A stretch of 41,955 nt of DNA from Acidimicrobiaceae bacterium. GTDB taxonomy: Bacteria; Actinomycetota; Acidimicrobiia; Acidimicrobiales; RAAP-2. Positions 7,033 to 16,418 of this stretch are shown piece after piece (position 1 is the stretch's first letter; each line of letters starts with the position of its first letter). The notes beneath the pieces are model-generated. The model was not told the origin of the DNA, did no database searches, and worked only from the letters and a program-made list of their open reading frames with translations. The translations under genes and the position numbers were made by a program. The stretch lies in the NCBI GenBank assembly GCA_003152215.1, contig PLZP01000029.1, positions 15,374 through 57,328 on the forward strand, read 5' to 3'.

Positions 7033-8082
7033 CTAGGTGTCGAGGAGCGAATCGACGAAGGCCTCTGGTTCGAAGACAATCAAGTCGTGCACGCCTTCAC
7101 CAACGCCCACGTACTTCACCGGGATATTCAGGTCCCGTTCGATCGCCACGACGATGCCACCGCGTGCGGTGCCATCCAACTTGGTGAGCACGATGCCAGT
7201 GACGTCGGCGGCTGCGAGAAACTCACGGGCCTGACTGAGGGCGTTCTGTCCCGTGGTCGCGTCGAGCACCATGAAGGTTTCGACGACTTCACCGGGTTCG
7301 CGGTCGGCCACGCGACGGACCTTGCTCAGTTCGTCGAGCAGGTTCGTACTGTTCGCTCGTCGTCCCGCGGTATCGGCGAGGACAATGTCCGCCCCTCGTG
7401 CCGCAGCACGTCCGAGCGCGTCATGCACGACCGAGCCGGGGTCCGCTCCTTCGGCCGATCGTACGATGTCCGCACCGCTTCGAGTGGCCCACTCCTCCAA
7501 CTGATCCGCCGCGGCGGCGCGGAAAGTGTCCCCCGCCGCGAGCACCACTTTTCGTCCTTCGTCCACGTGGCGTTGCGCAAGCTTGCCGATCGTCGTGGTC
7601 TTACCCACGCCGTTCACACCAACGAAGAGCCACACCGGCACGCGGCCCGGTTGCGCCGTCAACGTGACGGATCGTTCGGCGCTGAGTGAGTCGAGGAGCG
7701 AATTGCGCACCGACGTCGCGATGCCGTCGGGCGCGCCGTTCGTTCGTAGGTCGTCCAGAATCATGTTGGTGGTCGCCACGCCCACGTCACTGCGGAGCAG
7801 CACTTCTTCGACCACCTCGAGTTGCTCTGCGCTGACTGCACCCGCGCCCGAGAGCGCCCGGACACGGTCAAAGACGCTGCGTGACGAACCGAGGCGCTGC
7901 GCGAGCGTCCCCGGTTCCTCGCGGAGTGAAGGTCGTTGCGTGACCTCAGTCACCAAGACGCTCGGCATTGCGACGCGTGGCGCGTCGGGCAACATCGGCC
8001 TTCGTCGACGTCGTCCTCGTGCGATCACGACGCCCGAGCCCACGAGGACCACGATCACGGCGACGATGATGACGACAATCAC
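7033..8082 (-). CDS. ftsY: SRP receptor FtsY, membrane-anchored form
   Basis: A 349-residue SRP receptor. An N-terminal transmembrane helix (IVVIIVAVIVVLVGSGVVIA, residues 2-21) followed by RGRRRRR replaces the long acidic A-domain of E. coli FtsY, as in other actinobacteria. The NG domain has GVNGVGKTTT, DTAGRR and TKLDGTARGG, the usual GTPase motifs. It docks ribosome-SRP complexes to the translocon. The GTG start overlaps the smc stop by 4 bases (GTGA). The order smc-ftsY-ffh is common in actinobacteria. Confidence 0.97.
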   Translation of the reverse strand: MIVVIIVAVIVVLVGSGVVIARGRRRRRPMLPDAPRVAMPSVLVTEVTQRPSLREEPGTLAQRLGSSRSVFDRVRALSGAGAVSAEQLEVVEEVLLRSDVGVATTNMILDDLRTNGAPDGIATSVRNSLLDSLSAERSVTLTAQPGRVPVWLFVGVNGVGKTTTIGKLAQRHVDEGRKVVLAAGDTFRAAAADQLEEWATRSGADIVRSAEGADPGSVVHDALGRAAARGADIVLADTAGRRANSTNLLDELSKVRRVADREPGEVVETFMVLDATTGQNALSQAREFLAAADVTGIVLTKLDGTARGGIVVAIERDLNIPVKYVGVGEGVHDLIVFEPEAFVDSLLDT

Positions 8083-11000
8083 GCCGGTTCAACCGCCTTG
8101 GGTCGCGTCGCGCGCTGGCTGATTACTTTTGACGACGCGCCCGGTCCCATCGTCACGCCGTAGAGCGCGTCGGCCGCTTCCATCGTGCGCTTCTGGTGGG
8201 TCACAATCAACAACTGGGCTTCGTTACGGAATTCGTCGACCAGGCTCAGGAACCGCTGCAGGTTGACGTCGTCCAGCGCGGCTTCAACCTCGTCCATCAT
8301 GTAAAAGGGCGACGGACGCGAACGAAACACCGCGAAGAGGAACGCCAGCGCCGCCATGGAGCGCTCGCCGCCCGACAGGAGAGAAAGTCGGCGAACGTTC
8401 CGGCCCAGGGGTCGCACCTCGATCTCAACGCCGGTGTTGAGCGGGTCGTCGGGCTCCGTCAAGATCAATCGCCCCTGTCCCCCTGGGAAGAGCATCGCGA
8501 TCAGTGCCGAAAAGTGTTCATTGACGTCCGCGACCGCACTCGAAAACGTCTGCATGATCTCCTGGTCCAGCGCGCGAATCACCTCGAGGAGTTCGCGCCG
8601 GGCGTGGCGCACGTCGCTCACTTGCGCGTCAAGGTCCTTGTAGCGCTCCTCGAGCGTTGCGAGCTCGTCAAGGGCGAGCGGGTTAATCGGGCCGAGCGAC
8701 GTGATGCGCGCCTCGAGGTCGGCCACGCGTTGCTCGATCGTGACGCCTTCGGGGAGTTCAACGCGGGTAATGGTCGCCAAGTCGCTCGCTTCGAGACCGA
8801 GGTCCCGTCGAATCATTTCGTGCAAGTTCGCGATCATGACGACCAGTTCGGCCTGCTCGATCTCACTCTTGCGCGCGACGTCGCCGAGTTCCGTGAGCCT
8901 CGTTTCAGCTTCCTTGCGGGCCCGGCGAACCTCTTCGAGCAGTTCCGCACCGGCGCGTGTTGCTTCAAGTTGTTCTCGATACGTTGAGTCCATTGCCGCT
9001 TGAGCGACATGGATCTCGTCCGCGGCACGCGTGACCAGCGAGGCGAGTCGCTCGAGCACTTGCAGGTCGAATTCGAGGGACTCGCGTCGTCCCGCCGCTT
9101 CGGCCCGCTCGCTCGATCGTCCCTCGAGCCGCTGCTCAATCTCCGCTCGTCGCTGCTCAAAGAGTCGGCGACGTTCTGAGAACTCCGCTTCGCGTCGTGA
9201 AAGCGCCGTTGCTTCATCGCCCACCGTTTCTCGCAGTGTTTCGAGTTCAACTCGGGCACGTGCGACACGCTGTGCACGTTCGTGTGACGTCGCGACCGTC
9301 TCTTCAAGCGACGGCAGCTCTTCACGCAACAACAACAGCTCCCCGTCGTTCGTACCGATCTGCTCCGCCAACTCTGCGACGTCATTGGTCGAGGTCTCTT
9401 GCGCAGTCACGAGTTGTTCTAAGACCGCACGTAATCGAAGGTCCTCTCCCTCGAGACGCGTAACCTCCGCGTGACGGGCGGCCTCGTTCGAGGCTGCTCG
9501 AGTGAGTCGCTGTCGTGCCTCCACCGCGTCGGCGTCGGCCTTCTTGCGCCGCTCGCGAAGTGGCGCGACGGCACTCGCGGCGTCATTCGCCGTCCGTTCG
9601 GCTTCCTCCACGCTCGATCGAGTGACCACGGCTCGGCCCGAGGCGATGCGCCAACCTGACGTTGCAAAGCGGTCACCATCGCGGGTCACGATCACCAGTT
9701 CGGGGTTCGCCAGCGCCACGTCAATGCCCGACTCCCAGTCCTGGGCGACGAAGGCGCGCGAGAACAGCGCATCGAGGACCCGGGTCACGTGCGCCGGCGC
9801 GTTCGAACGTGCCCTCACGAGCGAGCGAAGTGCCTCGGTCCCCTGCGGCGTCGCCGTGGTGGCAACCGAACCCTCCGCGACGGGAAGCACCAGACCGGCG
9901 CCGCCCTCTCGCCGCAATGCCTCGAGCGCCGCGCGCGCCGATTTGCGGCCGTCAACGATCATGGCGCCGACGGACGCGCCGGCCGCCGACTCAACGGCCC
10001 GCTCCCAGCCGCTGTCGACCTCAATGAGGTCAAGGAACGAGCCGAGTACTCCTTCGAGACCCCCAAGAATCGCCTTGCCGCCCGCACCCGAGAACTCATC
10101 GAGGGCCCTCGCCAGCGCGTCCGCGTGCGCCTGCGTGCGAGCCGCCCAGTCCGTCGCCTCGCGCAGCGCCTCGTCGGACGCGGTGCGCTCCTCTTCGGCC
10201 TCGTCGGCGTCGCGCAGTGCATTCGTTCGCTCTTCGACCGCGCTCACGAGCGCTGACTGGGCGTTCGCGTGATCTCGGCGCACGGCTTCGTGTTCGGCGG
10301 TCGTCTGCGCGCCGCGCGCTCGCGCGTCGGCGAGTCGCGTGGTCGCGCGTCGTTCGCTTTCGTGCAGCGACTCAAGCGAACGTTCCAAGAGTGCGATGCG
10401 TTGACGCGCAGCGACCAGTGTCGCCTCGTCACCTTCGCTCGATGACGAACCCCACGTCTCGTCGAAGAGTCGCTGTGCTTGATCGAGTTCGTCTTGCGCG
10501 GTGGCGACCTTTTCTCGCAGTGCGGTCAGTGTCAGGTTCTCTTCGTCGACACTCGCGAGATCCGTCGTGAGTTTGGCGGCGTCGGCTTCGAGGGTCGCTA
10601 TGACGTTCTCGTCGGCCGACGCGACGAGGGCTTGCCGTAGTGAGCGCTCGCGCTCTTGGATGATCGACGACGTGCCCCTGGCGCGTTGCGCCAGTCCCTG
10701 GAGCGTGCCGAGCGTTGAGGCCAGCAGTTCTTCTCGACGACTCGCCATCTCCGCCGCGGCGCTCGCGGCCTGCGCGTCGAGCGTCACGAGTTCGTGGCGA
10801 AGTTCTCGCTCTCGTGTGGTCGAACCCTGCAGATCGGTTTCGAGCGTTCGACGTCGCGCTTCGAACGCGTGCAGGCGCGACGAGAAGAGTGCTCGACGAG
10901 CGGCGCGTAAGTCGGCGTCGACGTCGGAGTAACTGCGTGCGGAGACGGCCTGACGTTCGAGTGGACGCATCTGGCGGCGCACTTCGCGCACGAGGTCACC

Positions 11001-11573
11001 CAGACGCTCGATATTCTCCTGGGTCGCGTCGAGTCGACGTTCGGCGCGCTCCTTGCGACGTCGGTGCTTCAAGACACCGGCCGCCTCTTCGATGACGGCG
11101 CGTCGATTCTCCGAGGAGGAGTTCAAAATTGAATCGAGTTGGCCCTGGCCAATGATCATGTGCTGTTGGCGTCCAACGCCCGAGTCGCTCAGCAGTTCTT
11201 GGACGTCGAGCAGTCGACAGGTCGTGCCGTTGATGGCGTACTCCGAGTCGCCATTTCGAAAGAGGGTGCGCGAGATGGTGACTTCCGCGCCGTCGATGGG
11301 GAGTTTTCCCGAGGAGTTGTCCAGGGTCAGGGCGACCTCGGCCCGGCCGAGGGCCGCGCGGTTGGCGGTGCCCATGAAGATGACGTCGTCCATCTTCGCG
11401 CTGCGCAGCGCCCGGGTGCTTTGAGCCCCCAGGACCCAGGTAACGGCGTCAACGACGTTGGATTTTCCCGAGCCGTTGGGACCGACAACGGCCGTCACAC
11501 CGGTCTCGAATTCGAGCACCGTGTTATCGGCGAAGGACTTGAAGCCCTTCATGGTCAATCGCTTTAGAAACAC
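8079..11573 (-). CDS. smc: Chromosome partition ATPase SMC
   Basis: A 1164-residue condensin subunit. The N-terminal head starts FLKRLTMKGFKSFADNT with Walker A GPNGSGKS at 31-38; two long coiled coils, rich in Arg, Glu and Ala, flank a hinge around residues 500-620 (FLDLIEVDSGWERAVESAAG); and the C-terminal head has the signature LSGGERSM and Walker B FYMMDEVEAALDD. SMC dimers with ScpAB extrude DNA loops to organise and segregate chromosomes. The length is normal. The start is GTG at 11573, fitting the family's usual N-terminus; an ATG seven codons in would cut the first strand. mutM ends 37 bases upstream. Confidence 0.98.
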   Translation of the reverse strand: MFLKRLTMKGFKSFADNTVLEFETGVTAVVGPNGSGKSNVVDAVTWVLGAQSTRALRSAKMDDVIFMGTANRAALGRAEVALTLDNSSGKLPIDGAEVTISRTLFRNGDSEYAINGTTCRLLDVQELLSDSGVGRQQHMIIGQGQLDSILNSSSENRRAVIEEAAGVLKHRRRKERAERRLDATQENIERLGDLVREVRRQMRPLERQAVSARSYSDVDADLRAARRALFSSRLHAFEARRRTLETDLQGSTTRERELRHELVTLDAQAASAAAEMASRREELLASTLGTLQGLAQRARGTSSIIQERERSLRQALVASADENVIATLEADAAKLTTDLASVDEENLTLTALREKVATAQDELDQAQRLFDETWGSSSSEGDEATLVAARQRIALLERSLESLHESERRATTRLADARARGAQTTAEHEAVRRDHANAQSALVSAVEERTNALRDADEAEEERTASDEALREATDWAARTQAHADALARALDEFSGAGGKAILGGLEGVLGSFLDLIEVDSGWERAVESAAGASVGAMIVDGRKSARAALEALRREGGAGLVLPVAEGSVATTATPQGTEALRSLVRARSNAPAHVTRVLDALFSRAFVAQDWESGIDVALANPELVIVTRDGDRFATSGWRIASGRAVVTRSSVEEAERTANDAASAVAPLRERRKKADADAVEARQRLTRAASNEAARHAEVTRLEGEDLRLRAVLEQLVTAQETSTNDVAELAEQIGTNDGELLLLREELPSLEETVATSHERAQRVARARVELETLRETVGDEATALSRREAEFSERRRLFEQRRAEIEQRLEGRSSERAEAAGRRESLEFDLQVLERLASLVTRAADEIHVAQAAMDSTYREQLEATRAGAELLEEVRRARKEAETRLTELGDVARKSEIEQAELVVMIANLHEMIRRDLGLEASDLATITRVELPEGVTIEQRVADLEARITSLGPINPLALDELATLEERYKDLDAQVSDVRHARRELLEVIRALDQEIMQTFSSAVADVNEHFSALIAMLFPGGQGRLILTEPDDPLNTGVEIEVRPLGRNVRRLSLLSGGERSMAALAFLFAVFRSRPSPFYMMDEVEAALDDVNLQRFLSLVDEFRNEAQLLIVTHQKRTMEAADALYGVTMGPGASSKVISQRATRPKAVEPA

Positions 11574-11610
11574 GGGTAGACGCTACCAATCTTCCGATGC
11601 GACACCGTTG

Positions 11611-12513
11611 CTAGCTCTGGCATTTCGGGCAGAAGAATGTCGAGCGCCCGCGCACCGTTTCTCTCACGATTGGTTGACGACACTGGTAGCAGGCCAGACC
11701 CTCTCGGTTGTACACCTGGTGGTACTCCTGGTACTTGCCCGCAACGCCGTCGGGATCGACGAACTGCTCGTCGTCGAGCGTGGAGCCGCCGTACTTGATC
11801 GCCTCAGTGAGTATCTCGGCAATCGCGCGGTGGAGTCGGCGGATCTCAATGGTGGAGAGTGATTCGGACTCGCGATCGAAGCGCAGCCCCGCGGCATAGA
11901 GAATCTCGTCGGCGTAGATGTTGCCAATACCGGCAATGATGTCCTGGTCGGTGAGGACGGCCTTCAGTCCGGTGGAGCGGCTGCGCAGGACCGCGGCGAA
12001 GCGGTCCCAGCCAATCTGGTCCTCGAAGGGGTCGATGCCCAAGTGCGCGAGTTCGGGAATCTCCTTTCGCAGCGCCAAGCCGTCGCCACCGATGGAGAGG
12101 CGGGCGAATTTGGAGATCTCCACCTCCTCGCCTTCAGCGGGCCCCGTGGAGATATAGAGCTCACCAAAGGTCCTCGGATCGACGTAGCGAAGTTCGCCAC
12201 CCTGGGCGAAGGTGAAGACAACGTGGGTGTGCTTGGGCTTGGGGTCCTTCGGGCCCTTGGCCCGCAGGAGCTGACCGCTCATGCCCAGATGGACCACGAG
12301 GTGCGTCCCGTTATCGAGGGCGAAGACCAGGTTCTTGCCGAGTCGCTGCGCGCTCTTGATCGAGTGGCCCTCGATGAGCGTGCGGAATTCCTTCGCGGTC
12401 TTGTGGCGACGAACGAGTCGACCATTGGTGACTGAGGCGCTCTTCACCTTTTTGCCAATGAGGTCGCGCGCCAATGACGCGCGAACGGTTTCGACTTCGG
12501 GAAGTTCAGGCAT
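11611..12513 (-). CDS. mutM: Formamidopyrimidine-DNA glycosylase
   Basis: A 300-residue Fpg that removes 8-oxoguanine and formamidopyrimidines and nicks the abasic strand. It begins MPELPEVETVR, where Pro2 is the catalytic nucleophile after Met removal and Glu3 assists; it has VVHLGMSGQL, DPRTFGELY, GIGNIYADEILYAAG, and a C-terminal zinc finger with CYQC and CPKC. The ATG at 12513 is chosen for the exact MPELPEVE start; it overlaps the rnc stop by 8 bases. Endonuclease VIII shares the fold, but this motif set favours Fpg. It lies in the same window as the endonuclease IV that acts later in the same pathway. Confidence 0.96.
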   Translation of the reverse strand: MPELPEVETVRASLARDLIGKKVKSASVTNGRLVRRHKTAKEFRTLIEGHSIKSAQRLGKNLVFALDNGTHLVVHLGMSGQLLRAKGPKDPKPKHTHVVFTFAQGGELRYVDPRTFGELYISTGPAEGEEVEISKFARLSIGGDGLALRKEIPELAHLGIDPFEDQIGWDRFAAVLRSRSTGLKAVLTDQDIIAGIGNIYADEILYAAGLRFDRESESLSTIEIRRLHRAIAEILTEAIKYGGSTLDDEQFVDPDGVAGKYQEYHQVYNREGLACYQCRQPIVRETVRGRSTFFCPKCQS

Positions 12514-13186
12514 GCTGCTCCCACGCGTGCTCGGCGGCGCTGGCCTCGGCGCTCTTCTTCGAGCGACCTTCACCTCGTGCGACGAGTCCATCGACTTTGA
12601 CGTTCGCGTAGTACATGGCGTCGTGGCTGGGGCCAGTGGAGGTCACTTTGTAGACCGGCGTGCCGTGACCGTTCGCTTCAGACCACTGGCGAAGTCGGGC
12701 CTTGGGGTCGACATCGCCAGGTTGCAGGGCCGCGGCCGCGACGTCCTGGGCGAGCGCGTCGTGCACGAACGCCTTCGCGACGTCGTAACCGCGCTCTAAG
12801 TAGAGAGCGGCGACCACCGCTTCGAAGGCGTCCGCCAACAGCGAGGGGCGTTCGAGCCCGTTCTCCTTGGCCACGCCGCGGCCGACGCGCATGGCGCTCG
12901 CCAGTTCGAGGCGTTGGGCGGCGTTGGCGAGCGAGCTTTCGTTGACGACCCGTGAACGCACCAGTGATCCGGTCCCTTCGTTGAGCGTCGGATAACTCGT
13001 GACAATGAGATCGGCAACGGCCAAGTCGACGACGGCGTCACCGAGAAACTCCAGGCGCTCATTGGATTCAACGCCGTGTTCCGCGGCGTAACTCGAATGC
13101 GTGAGCGCGAGTGCGAGCAGAGGACTCGTCCCGGCGAGTCCAACGCGCTGCCCTAACGCATCAAGTGGCGACAGCAGCGAGCTCAC
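12506..13186 (-). CDS. rnc: Ribonuclease III
   Basis: A 226-residue double-strand RNA endonuclease that processes rRNA precursors and structured mRNAs. The catalytic helix NERLEFLGDAVVDLAVAD carries the key Glu and Asp; the second acidic cluster is in LLADAFEAVVAALYLERG; and the C-terminal double-strand RNA-binding domain ends GEGRSKKSAEASAAEHAW. The start is GTG at 13186. The order DUF177-rpmF-plsX-acpP-rnc-mutM-smc agrees with conserved actinobacterial and firmicute operons. It is 8 bases after acpP. Confidence 0.97.
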   Translation of the reverse strand: MSSLLSPLDALGQRVGLAGTSPLLALALTHSSYAAEHGVESNERLEFLGDAVVDLAVADLIVTSYPTLNEGTGSLVRSRVVNESSLANAAQRLELASAMRVGRGVAKENGLERPSLLADAFEAVVAALYLERGYDVAKAFVHDALAQDVAAAALQPGDVDPKARLRQWSEANGHGTPVYKVTSTGPSHDAMYYANVKVDGLVARGEGRSKKSAEASAAEHAWEQHA

Positions 13187-13194
13187 GAACCCCG

Positions 13195-13482
13195 TTAGGA
13201 CACCTGCAGTTTGACGGCGACGTAGTCAACCGCGTCGCGAACCGAGAGGAGACCCTCTAAGTCCTCGTCATCGATATGAAATCCGGCCGAATACTGGGCG
13301 AGATTCTCTTCGAGCGCCTCAACCAGTTCGATCAGGGCCAAGGAGTCAGCGCCGAGGTCGGTGAAGGGAACGTTCTCGGCGATGTCGTCCGGGCTCTTCT
13401 CCAGGATTTCAGCGAGTTGCTCTCGAACAATGGACAATATTGTCGCCTTATCCAATGGCGATGGATTCACAGCGTCGGCCAT
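13195..13482 (-). CDS. acpP: Acyl carrier protein
   Basis: A 95-residue acidic ACP. Ser47 in DLGADSLALIELVEALEE is the 4'-phosphopantetheine site. It carries growing acyl chains in fatty acid synthesis. A good Shine-Dalgarno (GGGAG) precedes the ATG at 13482. It is slightly longer than the standard 77-80 residues, with a short N-terminal extension (ADAVNPSPLDK). It stands between plsX, which uses acyl-ACP, and rnc. coaD, which makes the CoA precursor of the prosthetic group, is in the same gene run. Its partner pathway could be FAS II or a special acyl chain, since many actinobacteria use FAS I for bulk lipids. Confidence 0.93.
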   Translation of the reverse strand: MADAVNPSPLDKATILSIVREQLAEILEKSPDDIAENVPFTDLGADSLALIELVEALEENLAQYSAGFHIDDEDLEGLLSVRDAVDYVAVKLQVS

Positions 13483-13544
13483 ACTCCACTCCCTTATTGT
13501 TGCTGGTGCAGTTTACCGAACGACGAGGGATGAGCCCCCATTTG

Positions 13545-14528
13545 TCAGTCTTGATCAGGACGGATAGTTAGACGAAGTTTCTCGACGACCCCGGCGGCGT
13601 CCATTTCGGAGGCCACACGAAGCGCGTTTTTGATGGCCACGGCGTTCGAGGAGCCGTGTGAGATCACGCAGATGCCATCGAGGCCCAGGAGCATTGCGCC
13701 ACCCTGATTCTCCGGCGTCAACTGGCTCGCGAGCGGCAAGAGGTACTCCAAGAGGACGGCACCCGCGGCGCGGGTCGCATCATTCGTGTTGACAACGTCG
13801 AGCACGGCCTTGAAGATGAACTTCAGCGCCCCTTCGAGGGTCTTGAGCGCCACGTTGCCGGTGAAGCCGTCGGTGACGATGACGTCGACCGGCGAGGGCA
13901 CGAGGTCGCGACCTTCCACGTTGCCAGCGAAGTTGAGACCGGGAAGCGCCGCCAACAGTGCGTGCGTTTCCTTTACGAGGGGCGTTCCCTTCGTCGACTC
14001 TTCGCCAATGGAGAGCAGTCCGACCTTGGGACTCGCAACGCCAAAGTGCGCGGTCGCGAACGTGCTCGCCATCTGGGCGAACTGGACGAGCATCTCGGGC
14101 GTACATTCAGAGTTCGCACCGGCGTCGACCAAGACCATGGGCTGGCGCCCGGGGTTGGGAATCGGCGTCGCAATGCAGGGCCGAACGACGCCGGGAAGGC
14201 GTCCCATTCGCAGTAGCGCCGACGCCATCGTCGCCCCCGTGTTGCCGGCCGACACCATCGCGCAGGCCTTGCCGTCGCGCACCAGTTCGGCACTTCGTAC
14301 GAGCGAGGAGTCCTTCTTCTTGCGCACGCTGGCGGCGGGGTCGTCATCCATGGCGATGATCTCGCTGCAGGGGAAGACGTCGAGTCCGAGGGGGTCGCCC
14401 ATCAGGTCGGGTACGCCCACGAGGATGACCGAGAGGCCGAACTCGTCGACGGCAGCGCGGGCGCCGGCGATGATCTCGCCGGGAGCAAAGTCGCCGCCCA
14501 TCGCGTCAAGGGCGATGGGCAGGGCCAA
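13545..14528 (-). CDS. plsX: Phosphate acyltransferase PlsX
   Basis: A 327-residue enzyme that converts acyl-ACP to acyl-phosphate for phospholipid synthesis by the PlsX/PlsY route. Conserved blocks are PIALDAMGGDFAPGEII, SAGNTGATMASALLRMGRLP, VLVDAGANSECTP, LLSIGEESTKGT and VIVTDGFTGNVALKTLEG. The start is TTG at 14528, one base after the rpmF stop, with GAGG 9 bases before it; the next ATG (codon 10) would cut the conserved ALDAMGGD strand. The rpmF-plsX pairing is classical. Coupling to rpmF translation is likely from the spacing. Confidence 0.96.
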   Translation of the reverse strand: MALPIALDAMGGDFAPGEIIAGARAAVDEFGLSVILVGVPDLMGDPLGLDVFPCSEIIAMDDDPAASVRKKKDSSLVRSAELVRDGKACAMVSAGNTGATMASALLRMGRLPGVVRPCIATPIPNPGRQPMVLVDAGANSECTPEMLVQFAQMASTFATAHFGVASPKVGLLSIGEESTKGTPLVKETHALLAALPGLNFAGNVEGRDLVPSPVDVIVTDGFTGNVALKTLEGALKFIFKAVLDVVNTNDATRAAGAVLLEYLLPLASQLTPENQGGAMLLGLDGICVISHGSSNAVAIKNALRVASEMDAAGVVEKLRLTIRPDQD

Positions 14529-14529
14529 C

Positions 14530-14709
14530 TTAGTTAACCTCTACGGCGACGCGACCCTTGTACCAGCCACAGTTCGGGCACACGATGTGAGGCAACTTGG
14601 ACGTTGCGCACTGCGGGCAGACACTGCGTGCCGGTCGCTCGAGACGCCAGTTGGCCGCTCGGCGGCTACGGGTCTTGGCTTTGCTGGTCTTGCGCTTGGG
14701 GACGGCCAT
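14530..14709 (-). CDS. rpmF: 50S ribosomal protein L32
   Basis: A 59-residue L32: AVPKRKTSKAKTRSRRA at the N-terminus, then a zinc ribbon with CPQC and CPNC near residues 31-50. Four cysteines mean the zinc-binding (C+) form. The ATG at 14709 has AAGAGAAG upstream. It lies between DUF177 and plsX, the standard arrangement in most bacteria. It is short but unambiguous. Confidence 0.97.
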   Translation of the reverse strand: MAVPKRKTSKAKTRSRRAANWRLERPARSVCPQCATSKLPHIVCPNCGWYKGRVAVEVN

Positions 14710-14742
14710 CGATCTTCTCTTTCAGCTGGACGGGCGAACCCG

Positions 14743-15297
14743 TCACACTTCTTTGGATTCGCCGGGCTCAAAGTCCGTGAATCGGAGTCCGTCAAGTGTA
14801 GCCCAGCGCGGGTCGAGTGGTGCCTGGCACTCACAGGTCGCCTCATTGCGATCAATGCCGCAGTAGGGACAAAGTCCCGCGCAGTCCTCTCGACAGAGTG
14901 GCGCGAGGGGCAGGTCCAGGAAGATCGCGTCGTGCGCCAAGGGGCCCAGATCGACGAAGTCGTCCGCTATGACGTAGGCCTCCTCGTCACCGGGCCCGCG
15001 GTGGTCAACGAATCGCTCGTTGACCGCGACCGTGCTCAGCCCGAGCACCGGCGTCGAGCAGCGTCGACAGGTCCCGTGCCAGGGTGCCTCGACCGTCCCC
15101 TTGGCGCGCAGCCCCCCACTGAAGCTCTCGAGACGAAGGCGCACCCGCACGGTCGCCTCGGGAAAGACGTCGGTCTCGGCGACGCCGCGCGGCGCGAACT
15201 CGTGGGGCTCGTCAAACTCGGCGTCGAAGGCGATCTCGGTGCGCGAAGGAACATCGCGCAGCAGTTGGGCCACGGGTACGAGGTACGGCGAGTTCAC
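14743..15297 (-). CDS. YceD/DUF177 family protein
   Basis: A 184-residue YceD-family protein, which in many bacteria precedes rpmF and is linked to 23S rRNA accumulation. It has the usual central segment GTCRRCSTPV (a Cys pair) and the C-terminal LAPLCREDCAGLCPYCGIDRNEATCEC, a Cys-rich block that may bind zinc. The start is GTG at 15297, 3 bases after the SepIVA-like stop. rpmF begins 33 bases downstream. Function in detail is not established. Confidence 0.92.
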   Translation of the reverse strand: MNSPYLVPVAQLLRDVPSRTEIAFDAEFDEPHEFAPRGVAETDVFPEATVRVRLRLESFSGGLRAKGTVEAPWHGTCRRCSTPVLGLSTVAVNERFVDHRGPGDEEAYVIADDFVDLGPLAHDAIFLDLPLAPLCREDCAGLCPYCGIDRNEATCECQAPLDPRWATLDGLRFTDFEPGESKEV

Positions 15298-15300
15298 TGA

Positions 15301-15933
15301 TTAAAACGCGTCCTGATCGAAGAATGACGTGGTGTCTTCGATGGTGGTCGGCTCCTTATAGTCAGGGGCGATCCCTGAGAGTGGCTCGTCGATCTGCGCG
15401 TCCTCGATCAAAGAAGTGGGCAGACCTTGGGCGCTCAGGCGCTCCCGACCCGAGTGGGTGGTCTTCAAGAGGCGCTCCAGCACGATCTCGAAACTGCCCA
15501 GCTTGCCGTCGATGAAGTCCTCGGACTGGTTAACCATTTGGCGCGACTGCGCGTGGGCCTCGGCGACGATCTGTTGGGCCATCAGGCGCGACTGACGCAC
15601 GATCTCGGTCTTGTCGACCATGCGCGCGGCCTCTGCGCGCACCTGGTCCATGAGCTGCTGCGCCTTTTGCGTCTCGGCCGCCATCAACTCTTCGCGGTCG
15701 CGCAGCGCCCAGCGGGCCTCGCGCAGCTCGTCGGGCAGGCTGCGCAGCGCCTGCTCCAAGAGTCCCAGCACGTCGTCGCGCGAGATGAGGGCCGAGTTCG
15801 ACAGCGGCATCTGCTTGGCGTTGGCGACCAGTTCGATGAGGTCGCGCAGGTCGGCCTCGATGTCGCGGCGCACGTGGCGCCCCGGTGGTTCCGCGAACTC
15901 TTCGGGGTCGTCGTAGCCGTCAAAGGACGTCAT
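15301..15933 (-). CDS. DivIVA-like coiled-coil protein, SepIVA family
   Basis: A 210-residue mostly helical protein with a coiled coil (about residues 75-150: LPDELREARWALRDREELM, KAQQLMDQVRAEAARMVDK, QQIVAEAHAQSRQMVNQSED). In mycobacteria the equivalent gene (Rv2927c, SepIVA), in the same place beside DUF177 and rnc, acts in septation. The Ala/Gln/Glu-rich coil also resembles the b-subunit of ATP synthase, but there is no membrane segment. The N-terminus carries an acidic stretch and the C-terminus is disordered. Its ATG overlaps the coaD stop by 4 bases. The family assignment rests on synteny plus the coil. Confidence 0.8.
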   Translation of the reverse strand: MTSFDGYDDPEEFAEPPGRHVRRDIEADLRDLIELVANAKQMPLSNSALISRDDVLGLLEQALRSLPDELREARWALRDREELMAAETQKAQQLMDQVRAEAARMVDKTEIVRQSRLMAQQIVAEAHAQSRQMVNQSEDFIDGKLGSFEIVLERLLKTTHSGRERLSAQGLPTSLIEDAQIDEPLSGIAPDYKEPTTIEDTTSFFDQDAF

Positions 15934-16418
15934 TGCCCACCTCCTGGAAACTTGCCGATCAGCCGTTTCGCCACGGCGGCCGGGACGAAGGGAGAGACGT
16001 CGCCGCCGTAGCGCGCCACCTCTCGCAGCAGTCGACTCGCAATAAAAGAGTGCGTGGAACTCGAAGGAAGAAACAGCGTCTCAACGCCCGAGAGCGAACG
16101 GTTCATCTGGGCCATCTGGAGCTCGCTCTCGAAGTCCGACACGGCGCGCAGGCCCTTCACAATGGCCGTGGCGTTCACGTCCTTGGCGACGTTCACGAGC
16201 AACGTGGATATCGAGACGATGCGGACGTTCTTCAGGTGTGCGAGCGATTCGCCAATCATGTCGCGCCGCTCGTCAAGGTCAAAGAGGGCCTCGGATTTCT
16301 GAGGATTGCGAATCGCGGCCACGACAATCTCGTCAAAGATGAGCGACGCGCGCTCGACGACTTCGAGGTGCCCGTTGTGAAAGGGATCAAAGGACCCGGG
16401 AATAAGGCCAACCGTCAT
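15930..16418 (-). CDS. coaD: Phosphopantetheine adenylyltransferase
   Basis: A 162-residue nucleotidyltransferase catalysing the fourth step of CoA synthesis (phosphopantetheine plus ATP to dephospho-CoA). It starts MTVGLIPGSFDPFHNGHLEV, with the HNGH form of the HxGH motif, and has FLPSSSTHSFIASRLLREVA and GGDVSPFVP. ATG at 16418 is chosen for homology and a 4-base overlap (ATGA) with the rsmD stop; the open frame extends further upstream inside rsmD. The rsmD-coaD pair is highly conserved. Confidence 0.97.
   Translation of the reverse strand: MTVGLIPGSFDPFHNGHLEVVERASLIFDEIVVAAIRNPQKSEALFDLDERRDMIGESLAHLKNVRIVSISTLLVNVAKDVNATAIVKGLRAVSDFESELQMAQMNRSLSGVETLFLPSSSTHSFIASRLLREVARYGGDVSPFVPAAVAKRLIGKFPGGGQ

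Noticed and set aside
13786..15300. 504-codon plus-strand frame opposite plsX, rpmF and DUF177
   Set aside because: All three genes on the other strand are certain; the Arg/Ser-rich product has no motif.
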